Part shown: in pieces, positions 45,971-57,455 of the stretch
How positions within the stretch are numbered: position 1 is the first letter of the stretch
How the letters are laid out: every line of letters starts with the position of its first letter
Assembly (NCBI GenBank): GCA_022578965.1
Contig: MU400506.1
Coordinates: 1,054,001 to 1,118,000, forward strand
DNA from: Xylaria sp. FL1777
Taxonomy: Eukaryota > Ascomycota > Sordariomycetes > Xylariales > Xylariaceae
Direction: 5' to 3'
Length of the DNA stretch: 64,000 nucleotides
Notes under the pieces: model-generated
Told to the model about the DNA's origin: nothing
What the model saw: only the letters and a program-made list of their open reading frames with translations
Database searches by the model: none
Program-made: the position numbers and the translations under genes

Positions 45971-47211
45971 TCATTCCGGTAGAAGGTTCCCCCTAACGGC
46001 AAACATTTTAGCGCTGACACACGCCGTAAATCCATCTACCTGTTTGCTGTACTGCTCTACCTGTTTGGCATTCAACATGCCCTCGAGCCGACTAGGTTCT
46101 TGTGGTAGCTTGAAGATGCGTTGCCATTCATCCTCAGGTAGAGGTTGTTGCTTGGCCGCAACTCGTGCCGCGTTCTCCGCTTTACGCTTTGTCTGCCACG
46201 CTGTAATCTTGGTCTGCTCTCGTGCCAACTGTCTCTGGTAGTATTGATAGTTGTTGAGTTCCGTGTAGTGCGACTCTATGCTGTCGAGTAGTAGGTCACA
46301 TGTTTTCTCCAAAAAGGGATCTATCGAGAGGTCGAGAATGTCGGTTGAAGGATGAAGAGGCATCTGCATAGGATTGTTTTGGAGGTCGGCAAGCGATGTA
46401 GGCATGGCCACGTCACCTGTTGTTGGCTTCGCGGGTATTTGGTGGAGGAAAGAGGTAAGGAGGTAGGAATTATGTATAGTAACTGGGAGTTCGGTGAAAA
46501 TGTCCCTGAAAGTTAACTTCGATTTTTGAAGGCTATTGCAAGTTAGCATTACATCCTCCCGGAAAGTTGGCAGCTGAGTCGAACCTGTCTGTGGTGAACT
46601 TGCCCTCCTTATACGCGGCCATGAAGGTAGAGGTTAATTTGAAGGCGCGTAGGCTTAGAGCGCCTTGTGAGCTTCGGCTCACGTCATGAACGAGGGCCAC
46701 TGTCTTGTCGTTTTCACGCTGGTAGTGATACTGGTTCTCGACGAAGCCGAGGTTAACGAAGTTGCCCATCGTAGCGCTTGTGTACCAGCCGACGTTGTTG
46801 GCATCTACGTTTACCTCCTTGAGGTGTCGAATCATCTCGTTCTGATAGGTAATATTCGCCTTCGCACGAGGCGCGGCGGCGGCAAGCGCAGAGGCATCGT
46901 TCTGGTGGCTGCCTTCGACGTTGGCAACATCGGCGGTAGGGAAAGGGAACGAGTTCGTTACTTCTAAAACTCCATCCCGGTCCATGCCGACGATAGACCC
47001 GGTAGCTGTGGTCGGGAAGCTGGCAGAGCAGTGCTTGACAATTTTCATGACAACCTGAGTGGCAGATCATCAGTCAGTAGGGGCTACATCATCAATCACG
47101 GGGTTCGCGATTGAGGTGGAGGAGGGGTGGGATGAGGGGCACAGGTGGTGGACGAACCAGAGCTGCCACCTGGACCGTCTTCAACGGTACATCTTTGTAA
47201 ATGTCGGCCAT
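45971..47211 (-). CDS. eif3h: Translation initiation factor eIF3 subunit h
   Basis: Exons are 47211-47158 ([18 protein letters not shown]), 47054-46585 and 46532-45971, giving 361 residues, the usual size. The MPN domain begins in exon 1 and continues [20 protein letters not shown] and [10 protein letters not shown], then [11 protein letters not shown] and KFTTD. The second intron (46584-46533, 52 nt, donor GTTCGA, branch GCTAAC, acceptor AATAG) was set by phase: it joins KFTTD to [13 protein letters not shown]. Reading through without it gives a stop. The catalytic JAMM zinc residues are absent, as expected for eIF3h. The C-terminal half is helical with a charged [15 protein letters not shown] segment. 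It acts in the eIF3 complex on the 40S ribosome. Donor GTTCGT/GTTCGA is used in both introns. Confidence 0.93.
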
Positions 47212-48792
47212 GGTTGCAGCGGTAGAGAGATACTCAAGACGTAGAGCGTCTTGTCTGTCTAGGGCCGCGGTGTGGCTTGTAGTCGGTTGATGACGAAGAA
47301 TCGCCGAAATTTTGTGGTTTGATGTAAATTGTGCGATGTGGGGTGAATGGACGGAGAGGCGGAGAGGCGGAGACGAGTGGCAGAAAAGGTTATCTACGAA
47401 CCTTGAAACATTGAATTACGTAGTGGGCACTAAGTCCCTACTTAGGTAGTGATATTTGCACCAATGTGATAAGTAGATATCCTATGTATCAGAATATTAG
47501 TCTTTAATGCATATCTCGGTCTACCTACTAGGTACCTAATTATTACCTTAAAGCTGCCGGTCATGATGCTTGCTACCTACCGAGTTGGGTATTTCCATAC
47601 TAAACATACTGTACCAAAACAAAACATACATACAGCATCACAGTTTATGTGCTGCCCTATTCTCCTAACACGAGAAGCTCTGTTTAAACGAAACGGGTAC
47701 CTATTTCGGATACCGCTTGTGTCCGCCTGTTCTGCCCAGACCACGGCAAAGGCAGGTGTCTCATGTTTGGGGGCTCTCTCTCTTGGGTGTTGATCCAAAG
47801 AGCGAAGCGAATTTAAATCCCACTCTTGAACCCCCACGCCAAAGCCAACGCTCGGGGGGTGTTGTCATCTTCCATGTCATTTAGGCCACTAATAGACTCG
47901 TGCGGAAAGAGCCTCATCTTGACGACGTCTCATCTTTATATGCCGTCTTCGCCGCCGTGGTTTGCGCGCAATTCAGCCAAATATCGCCATGCCGTCCAGC
48001 TCTGAGCGTGCGCCCAAGCCCCGGGCGCTGACGAATGGGGCCATCAGGCTATCAGGACTGCCACGAGCACCGAGACCGCCCCCTGATTAGCTCTCTCCGC
48101 AAGACTCTCCGCAAGACCCGGCGCCTGGCCCTGCTCCTCGCCCAGCCCGTCGGTCGGCAGGTAAAGTAGCTATACTACCTACCTGCCTACATACTTGGTA
48201 GGCATGCTACATAGGTATGGGTATACTACCTAAATATACACAAGTAGATATGGGTATACTACAGCAGAGGTATAGGTACCGTCCCTCCTCTCCTTCTTCT
48301 TGTTCCTCCTCCTCCTCCTCCTCCCGTCCTCTGCCTCCGCCTAGCCAGGTCTTCTCTCTCTACATCGCTGCGCTACGCCCGTCTGGTCCAGCTTACTAGG
48401 GGATCGCCCTGCATTGGGCAGAGGGAACAACAGCTTCCGGGGTTTCGATCCATTTCTATTATCCTTCTGTCTCATCTGCGCCTCCTGGCAATTAATCGAC
48501 AGCTGGTGCTGGCTCTCTATACTACATACCCTGCGCCGAACAGAGGATCTACTCTACCTGCAAGACTTGCCAGCCAAATCCATGCGCCAGTGTGACGATT
48601 CTCGTCCTTTGTGCAACCCTGGTCGACCGAGACCCCAGGACATCAACATGGATAGCTCTCCTCCCATTCGCCACCGCCCGCCGGCAAACCTCTATCTACC
48701 TTGCTGGTTTGGCGCCCTCTATCAAACTACTTTGATGATAGCCCGCTCTGCTCGCATGCAGTAGCCTGACCTAATGCTACCCTACCGACTCG
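47212..48792. other. Intergenic region
   Basis: This contains the eIF3h promoter and the 3' UTR of the UPF0643 gene. It holds GGTA/TACC-rich words (47515-47540, 48170-48260) and a TCC-rich stretch at about 48285-48335. Frames such as 48414-48764 have no protein-like content. Confidence 0.4.
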
Positions 48793-49514
48793 TCACGCCC
48801 AGTCGGTGATCTCCCAGCTTTCCACATTGTCGCGAATGATAAGCCTATGCCGGTCAATCTTCCAATGGGAATAGAGGTCCCGAGCTGCCCCGGCTGCCCG
48901 TCGATGCGCGGGACCGATGCCTCCTTTCCTTGCGTCCTCTTGCGATCTCCACACGCACGTTGCCAGATTTTTACCATCCTTATCAGGGCTTCCAAACCAG
49001 TACCTAATCCTGTCAGTGCATGACATGCATTGGTGGTGCAGAGGTTCGCCTACTTGAGAAAGCCGCCACTCGCCGTTGCTTCTGCATGCGCTGCCTTGTC
49101 CAACGCCCCCAGGTCCTCGTACACCGTCGTCGGTGGGATCTGGGACCGGAAAGCTACCACGAAAAAGGAGCTCCCTGTCCAACTGTGTTCTTTTTGCTGC
49201 GCTAGCCGTTTTACCTGCTCTATAACCTCTTCCCAGTTGAAGGTGTCGATGTATGGGGCAGTGGCATAATCGGGCCGGAGACACTTTAAGTGACCCAGCG
49301 CCTGCGCAAGGATCGCATTTTCCGTGTCAAGACTTGTCAGATCCAGCAGGTGTTCCCTTTCAGTGTAGGGTGACATAACCATCATTTTCTTAGCCCCATC
49401 TCGGAGAGTTTTTGAAGCCGGGACCTCTTTTGTCGAAACTGTGACTGATGTCTTTCCGGCGTTGGTAGTGAGCACGGGTCCTGCAGTCTGCAAAAATTCG
49501 TGCTGGATAGCCAT
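48793..49514 (-). CDS. UPF0643 family protein, function unknown
   Basis: Exon 1 is 49514-49054 and exon 2 is 49003-48793, joined in phase across a 50-nt intron with donor GTAGGC and acceptor GATTAG, giving 223 residues. The ATG at 49514 sits in a good context (GAGACCATGG), and the length fits the family. Recognisable blocks are LLDLTSLDTEN, DYATAPYIDTFNWEEV, FFVVAFRSQIPPTT, YEDLGALDKAAHAEATASGG, YWFG, ATCVWRSQEDAR, GPAHRRAAGAARDLYSHWKI and VESWEI at the end. This is the fungal family named after S. pombe PB2B2.08. The conserved His, Arg and Trp residues suggest an enzyme or binding fold, but no reaction is known. The frame stays open upstream of the chosen ATG to beyond 49680, so a longer product or upstream exon is possible. 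Confidence 0.85.
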
Positions 49515-50803
49515 GGTCTCGCCTAAATCCGCAGAGATCCTTACAGCCCGTGGAATGAAACCGAGTTCAATAAGGTGCGTAAGGAGCCGCTGGGGTATGA
49601 TGTTGCGAGAGCAAATTCCTCGCAAGCCAATGAGTATGAATCGAGAGTGTGGTAAGTTATATATTTTTCCAGGCAGGGTGGGCTGAGTCCTGATATATAT
49701 ATATCCGTGGATTTGGATGCAGAAGAACCGGCATAAATCTAAGCGACCCTTGAGGACAACTTATATAACCTGACCCCTACCCAGCATTGGTCTTTGTCAC
49801 TATCCCTGAACGATTACGAAGTGAGTTTTGCTTTAATAATGTTGTGTACCAGCAACGAGCGGTGCCGGTACCGCTTGGACATTATGACATCTACCTCGTA
49901 GGTAAAATGTTGCGCTATCGCGCCATCCTGCCAATTACTGATACCATAAATTTCCGTCACTAGTATGTGCCGCCTGAGTAGGATGTCAATCACTTTATCA
50001 AATCACACTAGTATTTCCCCAGACGCCAACATTGGGGTTAGTGTCACTGCTGTCTTGTGTCGCGCAAACATTGCGGTGTGTGTGATACGTGCTTTCACAG
50101 CTGATAACCGCCAAATTATCGTCGCATAAATGAGAACTAGGTAGTTCAACACCAACGTGGCTTCAGACCCGCCAACCCACTGCCAGCATCGAGTCAACTA
50201 GCTTCGAGTATAGCCGCAAAATCGTATCAACGAAAATGGCCAGCATACTAGTTTAATTACTTCTGATGGTGAAGGGTGAGATATTCCATTGGACTCGGCT
50301 CGATTTTTCCCGACCTCACACCGCCAATCACGGACACCACAGCAAACTCTAGACCAGTGATAAACCCAATGCACTAAGGCTTCGATCTTTGCCTACTATA
50401 CTAAGCAACGGGTTACTAGTCTAGCTATTCTATAACCATCGTCCATTCAGTGTCGTTCCACCATTTATTCGATTATCTACTTGGCGCTCCTTGTATGGTT
50501 TTTATCATCAACAACATATAAGTATCATGCAGCTTAATGCCACAATCTGTTCCTGATTTCACGTCCGAAACCGGTCTGTTTTATGTTGCAGTCACCTTGC
50601 TGCCGGGAAAAAGGAATCCCTGATGGTATCCGCCCGCAATGTCCTCCTCTACGAAGCCGAGAGAGCCAGCCAATGGTATGATTTCACCTGTATGATTGCG
50701 TAATAAGAGATGGTGGTGAGATGCTGGCGCCTTGGCATAGACCGACTTCCGTGGCTTTGATACCAACAACCTTTGTTGTCTTTAGGTCTCATAGGCGCAT
50801 TTC

Positions 50804-50877
50804 GGGTGAGATGTAGTACTTAGTGCTATGCTTCTTGTTTCGTAGAACTAACAAGTTCAAATCCTCCTCTCTCGCCC
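50804..50877 (+). pseudogene. Degenerate tRNA-like element (possibly tRNA-Pro derived)
   Basis: Over 74 nt, the ends GGGTGAG and CTCGCCC form a seven-pair acceptor-like stem (one T-G pair). A D-arm-like GTAG/CTAT pair follows, and AGTTCAAATCC resembles an internal B box. TAGTGCTATGCTTCTTGTTTCG resembles the same part of tRNA-Pro as I recall it, with C-to-T changes. The anticodon and T stems do not close properly, so I consider it a relic, not a working tRNA. Confidence 0.35.
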
Positions 50878-53047
50878 AGAAAAGACTACGGATTGACAAG
50901 TTCCAAGATTGTTGAATGCTGACATGCGTATTGTTAGCTGCACGGAATAAACTCCACTTGTAGGGCATAGACTACAGAAAGGAACATTATCATCACCAAG
51001 CACTCTGATCCCACCCCTAAAGACTGAAGGAGGAGATGAGGACGGCGATTAGATGCTTTGAGTGGACGCAAAACGACAGGTTATTGCGTCAAGATAGTAA
51101 ATACCCTTGTCACTATAGCCTATAGGCAATGCAGGTATGAGTTCATTGCCTGGGATAATACCGAACGTTATCAGCCTCAAGGTCGCTTAAGCTGAGAACC
51201 GTGTAGGCAAAGGTGCCGGCAGGATCTTTCAGTAGCGAATATGCGATGAGTTATGTATGTATAGAATCGGAAGAGTAAGTCTAACAAAAACCGGCCCAAA
51301 TACTATCGGCAGTCTATTAGGTTACTTGGACTTACCCCCTACCCCCTGGCAAACCCGATTTAATTTTTCTATTTTATTTGAATATTTGCGTTAGAGACCG
51401 TGAACAAAGACGGATGCATGTGATCGGACTTTTGAGCACCTCCATAATAGCCATTGCTATTATTTCTTTCTTATTCATCCAATACAATATCGAGCAGAGT
51501 CCAAAACAGGTAATAACTTAGATAGTAGCAGCGCCACCTCGACCTGTAGTTGGTCTTCTGGACTATCTCCCAAAAGGTAGTGTAACCAGAAGACGGTCAA
51601 TTAATCCACCCTTGTGCTGCAGAATTCGTTGCTTTGCATGTCTGCAGATTTTTAGCTGAAACTCCGTCCATTCGCATATATGGAGCAGCCACTTATCCCT
51701 TTTCTTTTCTTCTCCATCCCTTTAACTACTTTGCCTCTGCATTATCTAAAGGTAACATCGTCGACTTGGCAATAATTTGTACCACCTCATCTAAAGCCTA
51801 CCATTCATACCTATCTATATTCCTACTCCAACTCTCAACTTCCCCCCGCTATCATGTGAGAACCTGGTGAAGCAAAACTTGAACTGGCCGGTTTATACAT
51901 GGAATTAGCTTAACGTAGAAGTCACCTACAGTTCCCAAGTTTGAAGTATGAAAATCTCTTCTCGTTCGTTAGGCCTCAAAACTAGGTTGGGTATCATTGC
52001 TCGATACCAATCCTTAGCGGCGCTTATTCGTATACTCAACACCCGTGCGCGCTCCAGCACATTATGCCGAAAACGTCTTAGGTTTGCCTATCGCCCAAGT
52101 CTTGATATCTCCAAGTGGTGTGCTTCGCTTTTCACTAGTTGACTATAATCGTACGACTGTATTCGGGGGAAAAATTAATGTCATAGACGCGCACCTTCTC
52201 ATTAATACAGGCGCCTAGCACTTTGAATATCAAGAGTGAAGACATAGCAAGGCCTTGATTAAGGGCTCGGAGAATGTTACTGAATTTAGCAACAGTCTTC
52301 TCGGGTACTAAGGGTTAGTTACCCTTTAAGATCTAGGCGAATAAAGCGGGAATAATAACGCTATATATAAGTCAACTCACCTAACCCAGTTCCAGCCGAA
52401 GCCGGCTATTCCTTGCCCATTTGTATGTCTTGTTGATAGGAGGGCAGAATTAATAAATCCGAAAGTTATAGTTATACTATAATAAAAGAAAACCTAGGCA
52501 TAAGATTCCAACTTCTCGACCAAGTGCTATGTCTCGAGAACAATCATGACAATAAAGTCCATAAAATTATATGAGGAGTTATAGTACTACAGTGTCCCTG
52601 GAGGATGACTGATACCGATATGGTAATTATTAAGCACTTAGTTTACTGATTTTTATAAGTAACTCATCAGTGACCTATCTTCACTCGGGATGAAATGCCG
52701 CTGACAAATCTCTTAGTGATTGCTCAACTTTGGAAAAGAACATTACACTTTCTCAAATTTGATCTCACACATAATACCACAGGATATGATTCTTACTTCA
52801 TTAAGATCTCACAAAATCGTCTATTTCCTAATAGCCTTTTCTTATAGGCGCGCTAGTTGTAACTAATCTTGTAAAGCTATATAATCAGACATAAAGATTA
52901 AGAAAAATAGAATTGTTAAAGACCTCAAAGATAAAATAATTGAGAGTATATATCAGTGTGATATAAATAGTACCAAGCCGATTTACCAACTGAATTCCCG
53001 TCATGGTTCTTGTGACACTTGTCAGCGTGGCATAGGATTCCTCAGTT

Positions 53048-53097
53048 CTCCTCCTCCTCCTCCTCCTCCTCCTCCTCCTCCTCCTCCTCCTCCTCCT
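53048..53097 (+). repeat. CTC trinucleotide microsatellite
   Basis: About 16-17 perfect CTC units, read directly, inside the AT-rich gene-free zone. Confidence 0.95.
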
Positions 53098-54305
53098 ATT
53101 TCAAGCTGTCCTATTTAAACTTCATGTAGTCTACATTAGGCTCATAATAAATGGATCAACTTGATTAAGGAAAAGACAAATATAGGAGTACCTTGGGAAT
53201 CTCGGTGTTGTGGCCTTAAGCTTCCGCTTCGTGTGACATGAAATTGTTTACATAATGCCACAACTACCTGTGTTATTAGCGCTTTAATGCTGCTTAACTA
53301 TTCGCAAGGATTTTACTTTTAATCTCGAGTGGCAGCTATATCATTATTCAAATCCCGGTTCACTTCTTTCATTATGATTTTATGGTACAACTTCTTCCCT
53401 GGTGAGCGATGCTAAAAAGTGAAACAGGGATGAAGACAAGACTTGAAAACTATTAAAGTGGGAGCAAATTTTGTAATTTCTGCTTCGTTTGCGATGTCAT
53501 TACCAGCTGACGCCGCGAATTTGGCGTGATACCTGGTGGAAAAACTTTGGAGATGGTTGTGCAATATGTATCTGCGTTTGGAAGACGCTGCTGGTGAACA
53601 TTTTATATACAAAATGCTTTTGGCTGAAGCACTATGTAGCCAATCGAACATCTACTCAAATCTAGATACTATCTAGGTATAGCCAAAGCTCTACATGGCC
53701 GTTTGGCACGGAAAGACCGGCCTCGGATCCTTGAGGCCTTCGATGTTTATTATGTAATATTATATTTTGACCAGTCTCGTGGATTCCAGATCTTAGTTCA
53801 TATCATGCGTCATGATTCTATGAGAGGTTTCTCTATTCGGAACGAGGAAGATAGATCTCGCAATAGCGCTCGAGACGCTATAATCTTACACGGGCTATGA
53901 ATGCCACTACGCAGCAGAATAAAGATTACGTTGCTTGAGCAGAAGGTTAAGACGATGTGCTCTTGATATAGGAGTGTTCTATTTTAATAATTTGAAGGAC
54001 CTATCAGTCTGATAAAGTAACGTGACATAGGGGTCGAGGCTTGTTGTATGTGGGAGTTCATAAATGTAGAAATATTGCAGTCTTTACGGTTGGGGTAGAC
54101 TTTAACAGAGGTGTTGTCAAGTTATTATGTAAGTATCGGAATGCATCGATACTATTGGGGTATATACCTGTCCATATTATCATTAATCGATCCATTAGGT
54201 AAGTCAATGTCTCTTGAATGCTTGACAGCGCAAGAAGAGCTCATGCGAATTTATGCAATATCCCACATTTAGTCATCCCTAATTAAGCAACTGCATTAAG
54301 AATCC

Positions 54306-55126
54306 CTACTCATCATCCAGTATACGGCTTGCTATACTTCCAAAGACTGGGACTTCAAATCTATGCGGAAAATTAGACTTCACATTTTGCAGTTGTGAAC
54401 ACGGATGATGGAATCCTCACCTATCAAGAGTATCGGCGTCCCGGTACGCATGAAGTGCGAGAAACGCTATTAGACCGAGATCTCCGAGCACAATGAGCCA
54501 ACTGAGAACTGTCGACCAGGAGAATATGAGATGAACAACGAACAAGACAGTGAAGACGAGACTAGACTGCCAGGCGTGGAATCTAGAGGTGTGCATTAGC
54601 TTGGAGATTTCAGAACTACTCGATCTTCCCTCTCCGCATTGAAATGGAAAAGTTACAAAGCCAAACCCAGAACAACACCACACGTTTATTACATAAATAG
54701 GATGGCCACGAGCAGTACTCACCTAACATAGTCGCTTTTTCTCTCTAGGATCAGGAGTATAATGGCGCCAAGTGGCGGTAATCCGATATAAGCAAGGACG
54801 GCCTCGTAATCCAGCCGGAGGCCCAGACTCGTGTCGAACTCGCTGACGAACTCCCCGTTGCCGCCTAATCCTATTCCTCCCGCACTTGTACCCGTGTTAA
54901 TGCCATTGCCAAAGCCTTCTTCGGAAGCGTATCCCGCATGCCACGACCGTTGGGGTTGCGGATGTTGGAGCGGTGGTGGGGAGTAGGCAGCGAAGTTGCG
55001 CTGGGAGGGGCTGAAGGACCGCCTTTGATCGAGCGACGCGCGCGGCGAGGTGGTACCTTCGCGGATGGGAGGAGAGAACGGCCGGTTATTCTCGGGGGGC
55101 GAGCTTTGATATGGCGCGAAATCCAT
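54306..55126 (-). CDS. Small membrane protein, UPF0132/DUF4870-like
   Basis: Exons are 55126-54723, 54582-54421 and 54360-54306, in phase, giving 206 residues. The first 100 residues are disordered and rich in P, S and G (MDFAPYQSSPPENNRPFSPP). The conserved part begins LGLRLDYEAVLAYIGLPPLG and carries three membrane segments: GAIILLILE, SLVFTVLFVVHLIFSW and WLIVLGDLGLIAFLALHAY. The SDYVRFHAWQS turn between the first two and the final RFEVPVFGSIASRILDDE agree with the fungal members of this family as I recall them. Function and membrane are unknown; an organelle membrane is plausible because no signal peptide precedes the first segment. Both introns have clean GTGAGT/GTGAGG donors. Confidence 0.78.
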
Positions 55127-55758
55127 CGTGGATCGTCGCTCCGTATTGTTTGTATAGCTGAGTAGCTCGGCTCGTTATCTGCTCATGGGATCTGGTGAGC
55201 AACACTATCTAGGTATCCGTGAAAAGAACTCCTAGCTTCGGAGTAATGGCTTGCTGTCCCCGTAAGATTCCGGCGTCCTGCGACACAGAGAGGTAGACGG
55301 AGATGGGGGAGGAGGGTTGATGGTGTCGCGAGCCTCTCAGCTATGAGATTATGATCATAACTTATGAGTAACGTGCTACCTAGGTAGGCTGTACTTGGTC
55401 TTGGCACAAATACTTGCAGGGGCAGTGGGTCGCTGTAGCCTGTGACTTTAGTGATATGCAGGGTCTAGTTTAGCGCATTGTTAAACCTACTGTAGCTTCA
55501 GTTAGGTAGGCACCTTTTGGTCATTATTACCTACCCCGAAATTATGCAACGGGCTGATCTGGTTAGTCTGAAGGGTATATACTTATTTACTAGGTACTAG
55601 CCGACGGCCGGGATTTTGGAAACGGCCATTTATCATGTTGCAGCCGACTTCTGCTCCCTTGCTGCGGGATCCATGTACATTGTTTGTTCTAGGGATACTG
55701 TTATATACTGTTATACATCGCTTTATAGCACATATAGATAAACAACAGTACACGCCTT
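55127..55758. promoter_or_regulatory. Promoter region of the UPF0132-like gene
   Basis: This lies between the start of the minus-strand membrane-protein gene and the end of the next minus-strand gene. The palindrome CTACCTAGGTAG at 55377-55388 is one of several such words in the window. No gene is seen. Confidence 0.35.
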
Positions 55759-56787
55759 CTAGACGCCGGTCTCGTTTTCTGCGCCGCCTTCCTTCTTGCC
55801 GCCGTTGGATTCTTCCTCCAGCTGTGTCCGTCTCCCCTCGAGAGCCAGCCACAGCCCCTTGCTGTGGCCCTCCAAAGCTGTCGTAAGGCCGAGACCTGCA
55901 TGATGTAACAGCGAAACAACCTGTGCCCGCAGTCCATCAAAGCCACCTTCAATGCCACCAACCCATTTGACTCCCTCATTGTCGAAGGCCTTGTCCTCTA
56001 TCCTCCCTCCCATGAGGATTAACTTCTGAAGTCCGATCTGGGCACTAGGATCGTAGTATCCGGGGTTCTTCTTCCGCGTTGGAGCAGGGAATGCGGGAGG
56101 AGACGGTGAGAGAACCCTGAGTACAGCTGCCAAGTGTGCGGGAGAAACCGAGGGGAAGGTTACGACAGCAATGGGTCCTGTGATTAAGGGATTGATCTGT
56201 CCGTATGTGGACGTCTCGTCAACTGTAGCCTGCCTGATCGACTGATAGGCTGTCCTAGACAGATCATGTGTATATGTATTCGACTTTTCGGCCTGGTCCT
56301 CGGGCTTGAAGTAGTCGACAATTTTGCAGGCGACGTTAAACATGCGCGTGCGTAACACCTGAAACTCAATACTAGATGAGATATCGACTGGGACAGTGCC
56401 ATCAGGTCCAGCCACAGGAGACGGAACCTCTGCCAGAGAGGCACGCAGCTCTCGTCGCACGGCGGCCCACTCTACAGCAGTGAGGTTGTTATGTTGAAAG
56501 AAGAGCATCAAAGGGGTCGATCGCAGCATTGCCGTGTACGAGCGAAGAAGCTGAGTCTTTCTCAGCTCGGGCCGCCGGGCACTTGGAGGTTGAGTTGGAG
56601 GGATATAGTCGTCCGGTAACCTCAAGGCGCTGAGAGGTACTGGGGAGCGTGCTGTTGCATACTGCCTCGAGGTAGCTCTCGTCGCGTTCTGAGTAATGAG
56701 TGCTGGTATTCTCGGCGAGCTCGTCGTTGTTCGTTGGAGAGCTCGGCTTGTGCTGCTGCGCGCAGAGCAAGTGAGCCGCGGCGGCAT
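55759..56787 (-). CDS. mrpl11: Mitochondrial large-subunit ribosomal protein uL10m
   Basis: A single exon of 342 residues. The start ATG at 56787 opens [19 protein letters not shown], an R/S/T-rich, acid-free leader typical of a mitochondrial targeting sequence. The frame upstream lacks another ATG. The conserved uL10 part runs [32 protein letters not shown] and [11 protein letters not shown], then [12 protein letters not shown]. The fungal extension follows with [19 protein letters not shown] and [14 protein letters not shown]. The C-terminus is charged and low in complexity. In the mitochondrial ribosome uL10m forms the base of the L7/L12 stalk that recruits translation factors. It is divergently arranged with the anthranilate phosphoribosyltransferase gene. 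Confidence 0.9.
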   Translation of the reverse strand: MPPRLTCSARSSTSRALQRTTTSSPRIPALITQNATRATSRQYATARSPVPLSALRLPDDYIPPTQPPSARRPELRKTQLLRSYTAMLRSTPLMLFFQHNNLTAVEWAAVRRELRASLAEVPSPVAGPDGTVPVDISSSIEFQVLRTRMFNVACKIVDYFKPEDQAEKSNTYTHDLSRTAYQSIRQATVDETSTYGQINPLITGPIAVVTFPSVSPAHLAAVLRVLSPSPPAFPAPTRKKNPGYYDPSAQIGLQKLILMGGRIEDKAFDNEGVKWVGGIEGGFDGLRAQVVSLLHHAGLGLTTALEGHSKGLWLALEGRRTQLEEESNGGKKEGGAENETGV

Positions 56788-57455
56788 TATGGGCAATTTT
56801 GCAAGTCCCAACTTGCGCCCCTTTTTTGGTTCTCCTCGTTGGATCTCCTGTCTTTTAGGCTTGGTGTCGTTGGTGTAGTCGTTGTTGGTGACGTCGCGAG
56901 GGCAATTGGTTGCTGCTCTCGCTTCGAACCCCCGTTGAGCCGTCGCAAAAGCTTGGACGAAAATTAATGGGACTGCGTGCTTGGCTTCCGACCAGGATGG
57001 GTCAGGACAGGTCCGGCCTAGGACGGAGTCGGCGATCGGAGGTCGGAAGTTTCTGTTGCTACTCAGTAAATCTGCCAGATCTCACCGCCTACTTGATAAC
57101 TGCCGCCCTACCTTATCTGATAAAGAACCCCTACGGCAGTTCCCTAACTACCCCTGCCCCTGTCCCTGACCATGCCCCTGCCCCTCCATCCTCCAGGCCA
57201 GATAGGTAGGCATTGGAATGACAGCGATGGTGGGGTAGCAAGACCATCACCAACGGGGTTGCTCTCCTACCACCTGAATCACTTAGCAAGGGATGTGTCT
57301 GCAGCTTATATTCCGATGATCCCCGGCCAATTGAGTTACTCTGGTAGTTCCTATGTTTTCCCCCGACTTTGATTTGGTCTTTTCTAGCTAGAGGATTCCG
57401 TCGCAACTGGGAGGTAGCTCTCAAGAAATTCTCTCCGAATTCGCAGCTTTACAAT
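56788..57455. promoter_or_regulatory. Divergent promoter, uL10m and anthranilate phosphoribosyltransferase
   Basis: These 668 bases lie between two start codons pointing away from each other and must carry both promoters and leaders. A CCCCTGCCCCTGTCCCTG-type pyrimidine-rich stretch lies near 57150-57190. I see no clear GCN4/CPC1 site by eye. Confidence 0.5.

Larger units (their letters stand above)
49515..54305. other. Gene-free, increasingly AT-rich region
   Basis: No gene is supported over 4.8 kb. The left part holds the UPF0643 promoter and a tRNA-like relic. From about 51300 to 54300 the DNA is clearly AT-rich with stops in all frames, as in RIP-mutated or ancient repeat DNA. A frame at 53703-53900 has no recognisable content. 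Confidence 0.45.

Noticed and set aside
46533..46584. Apparent frameshift in eIF3h
   Set aside because: A 52-nt intron with GTTCGA donor and a GCTAAC branch site joins KFTTD to SLQKSKL in phase, so no mutation is needed.
48414..48764. A 116-codon plus-strand frame between eIF3h and UPF0643
   Set aside because: No homology is recognised, composition is mixed, and it ends at the edge of the opposite gene's 3' UTR.
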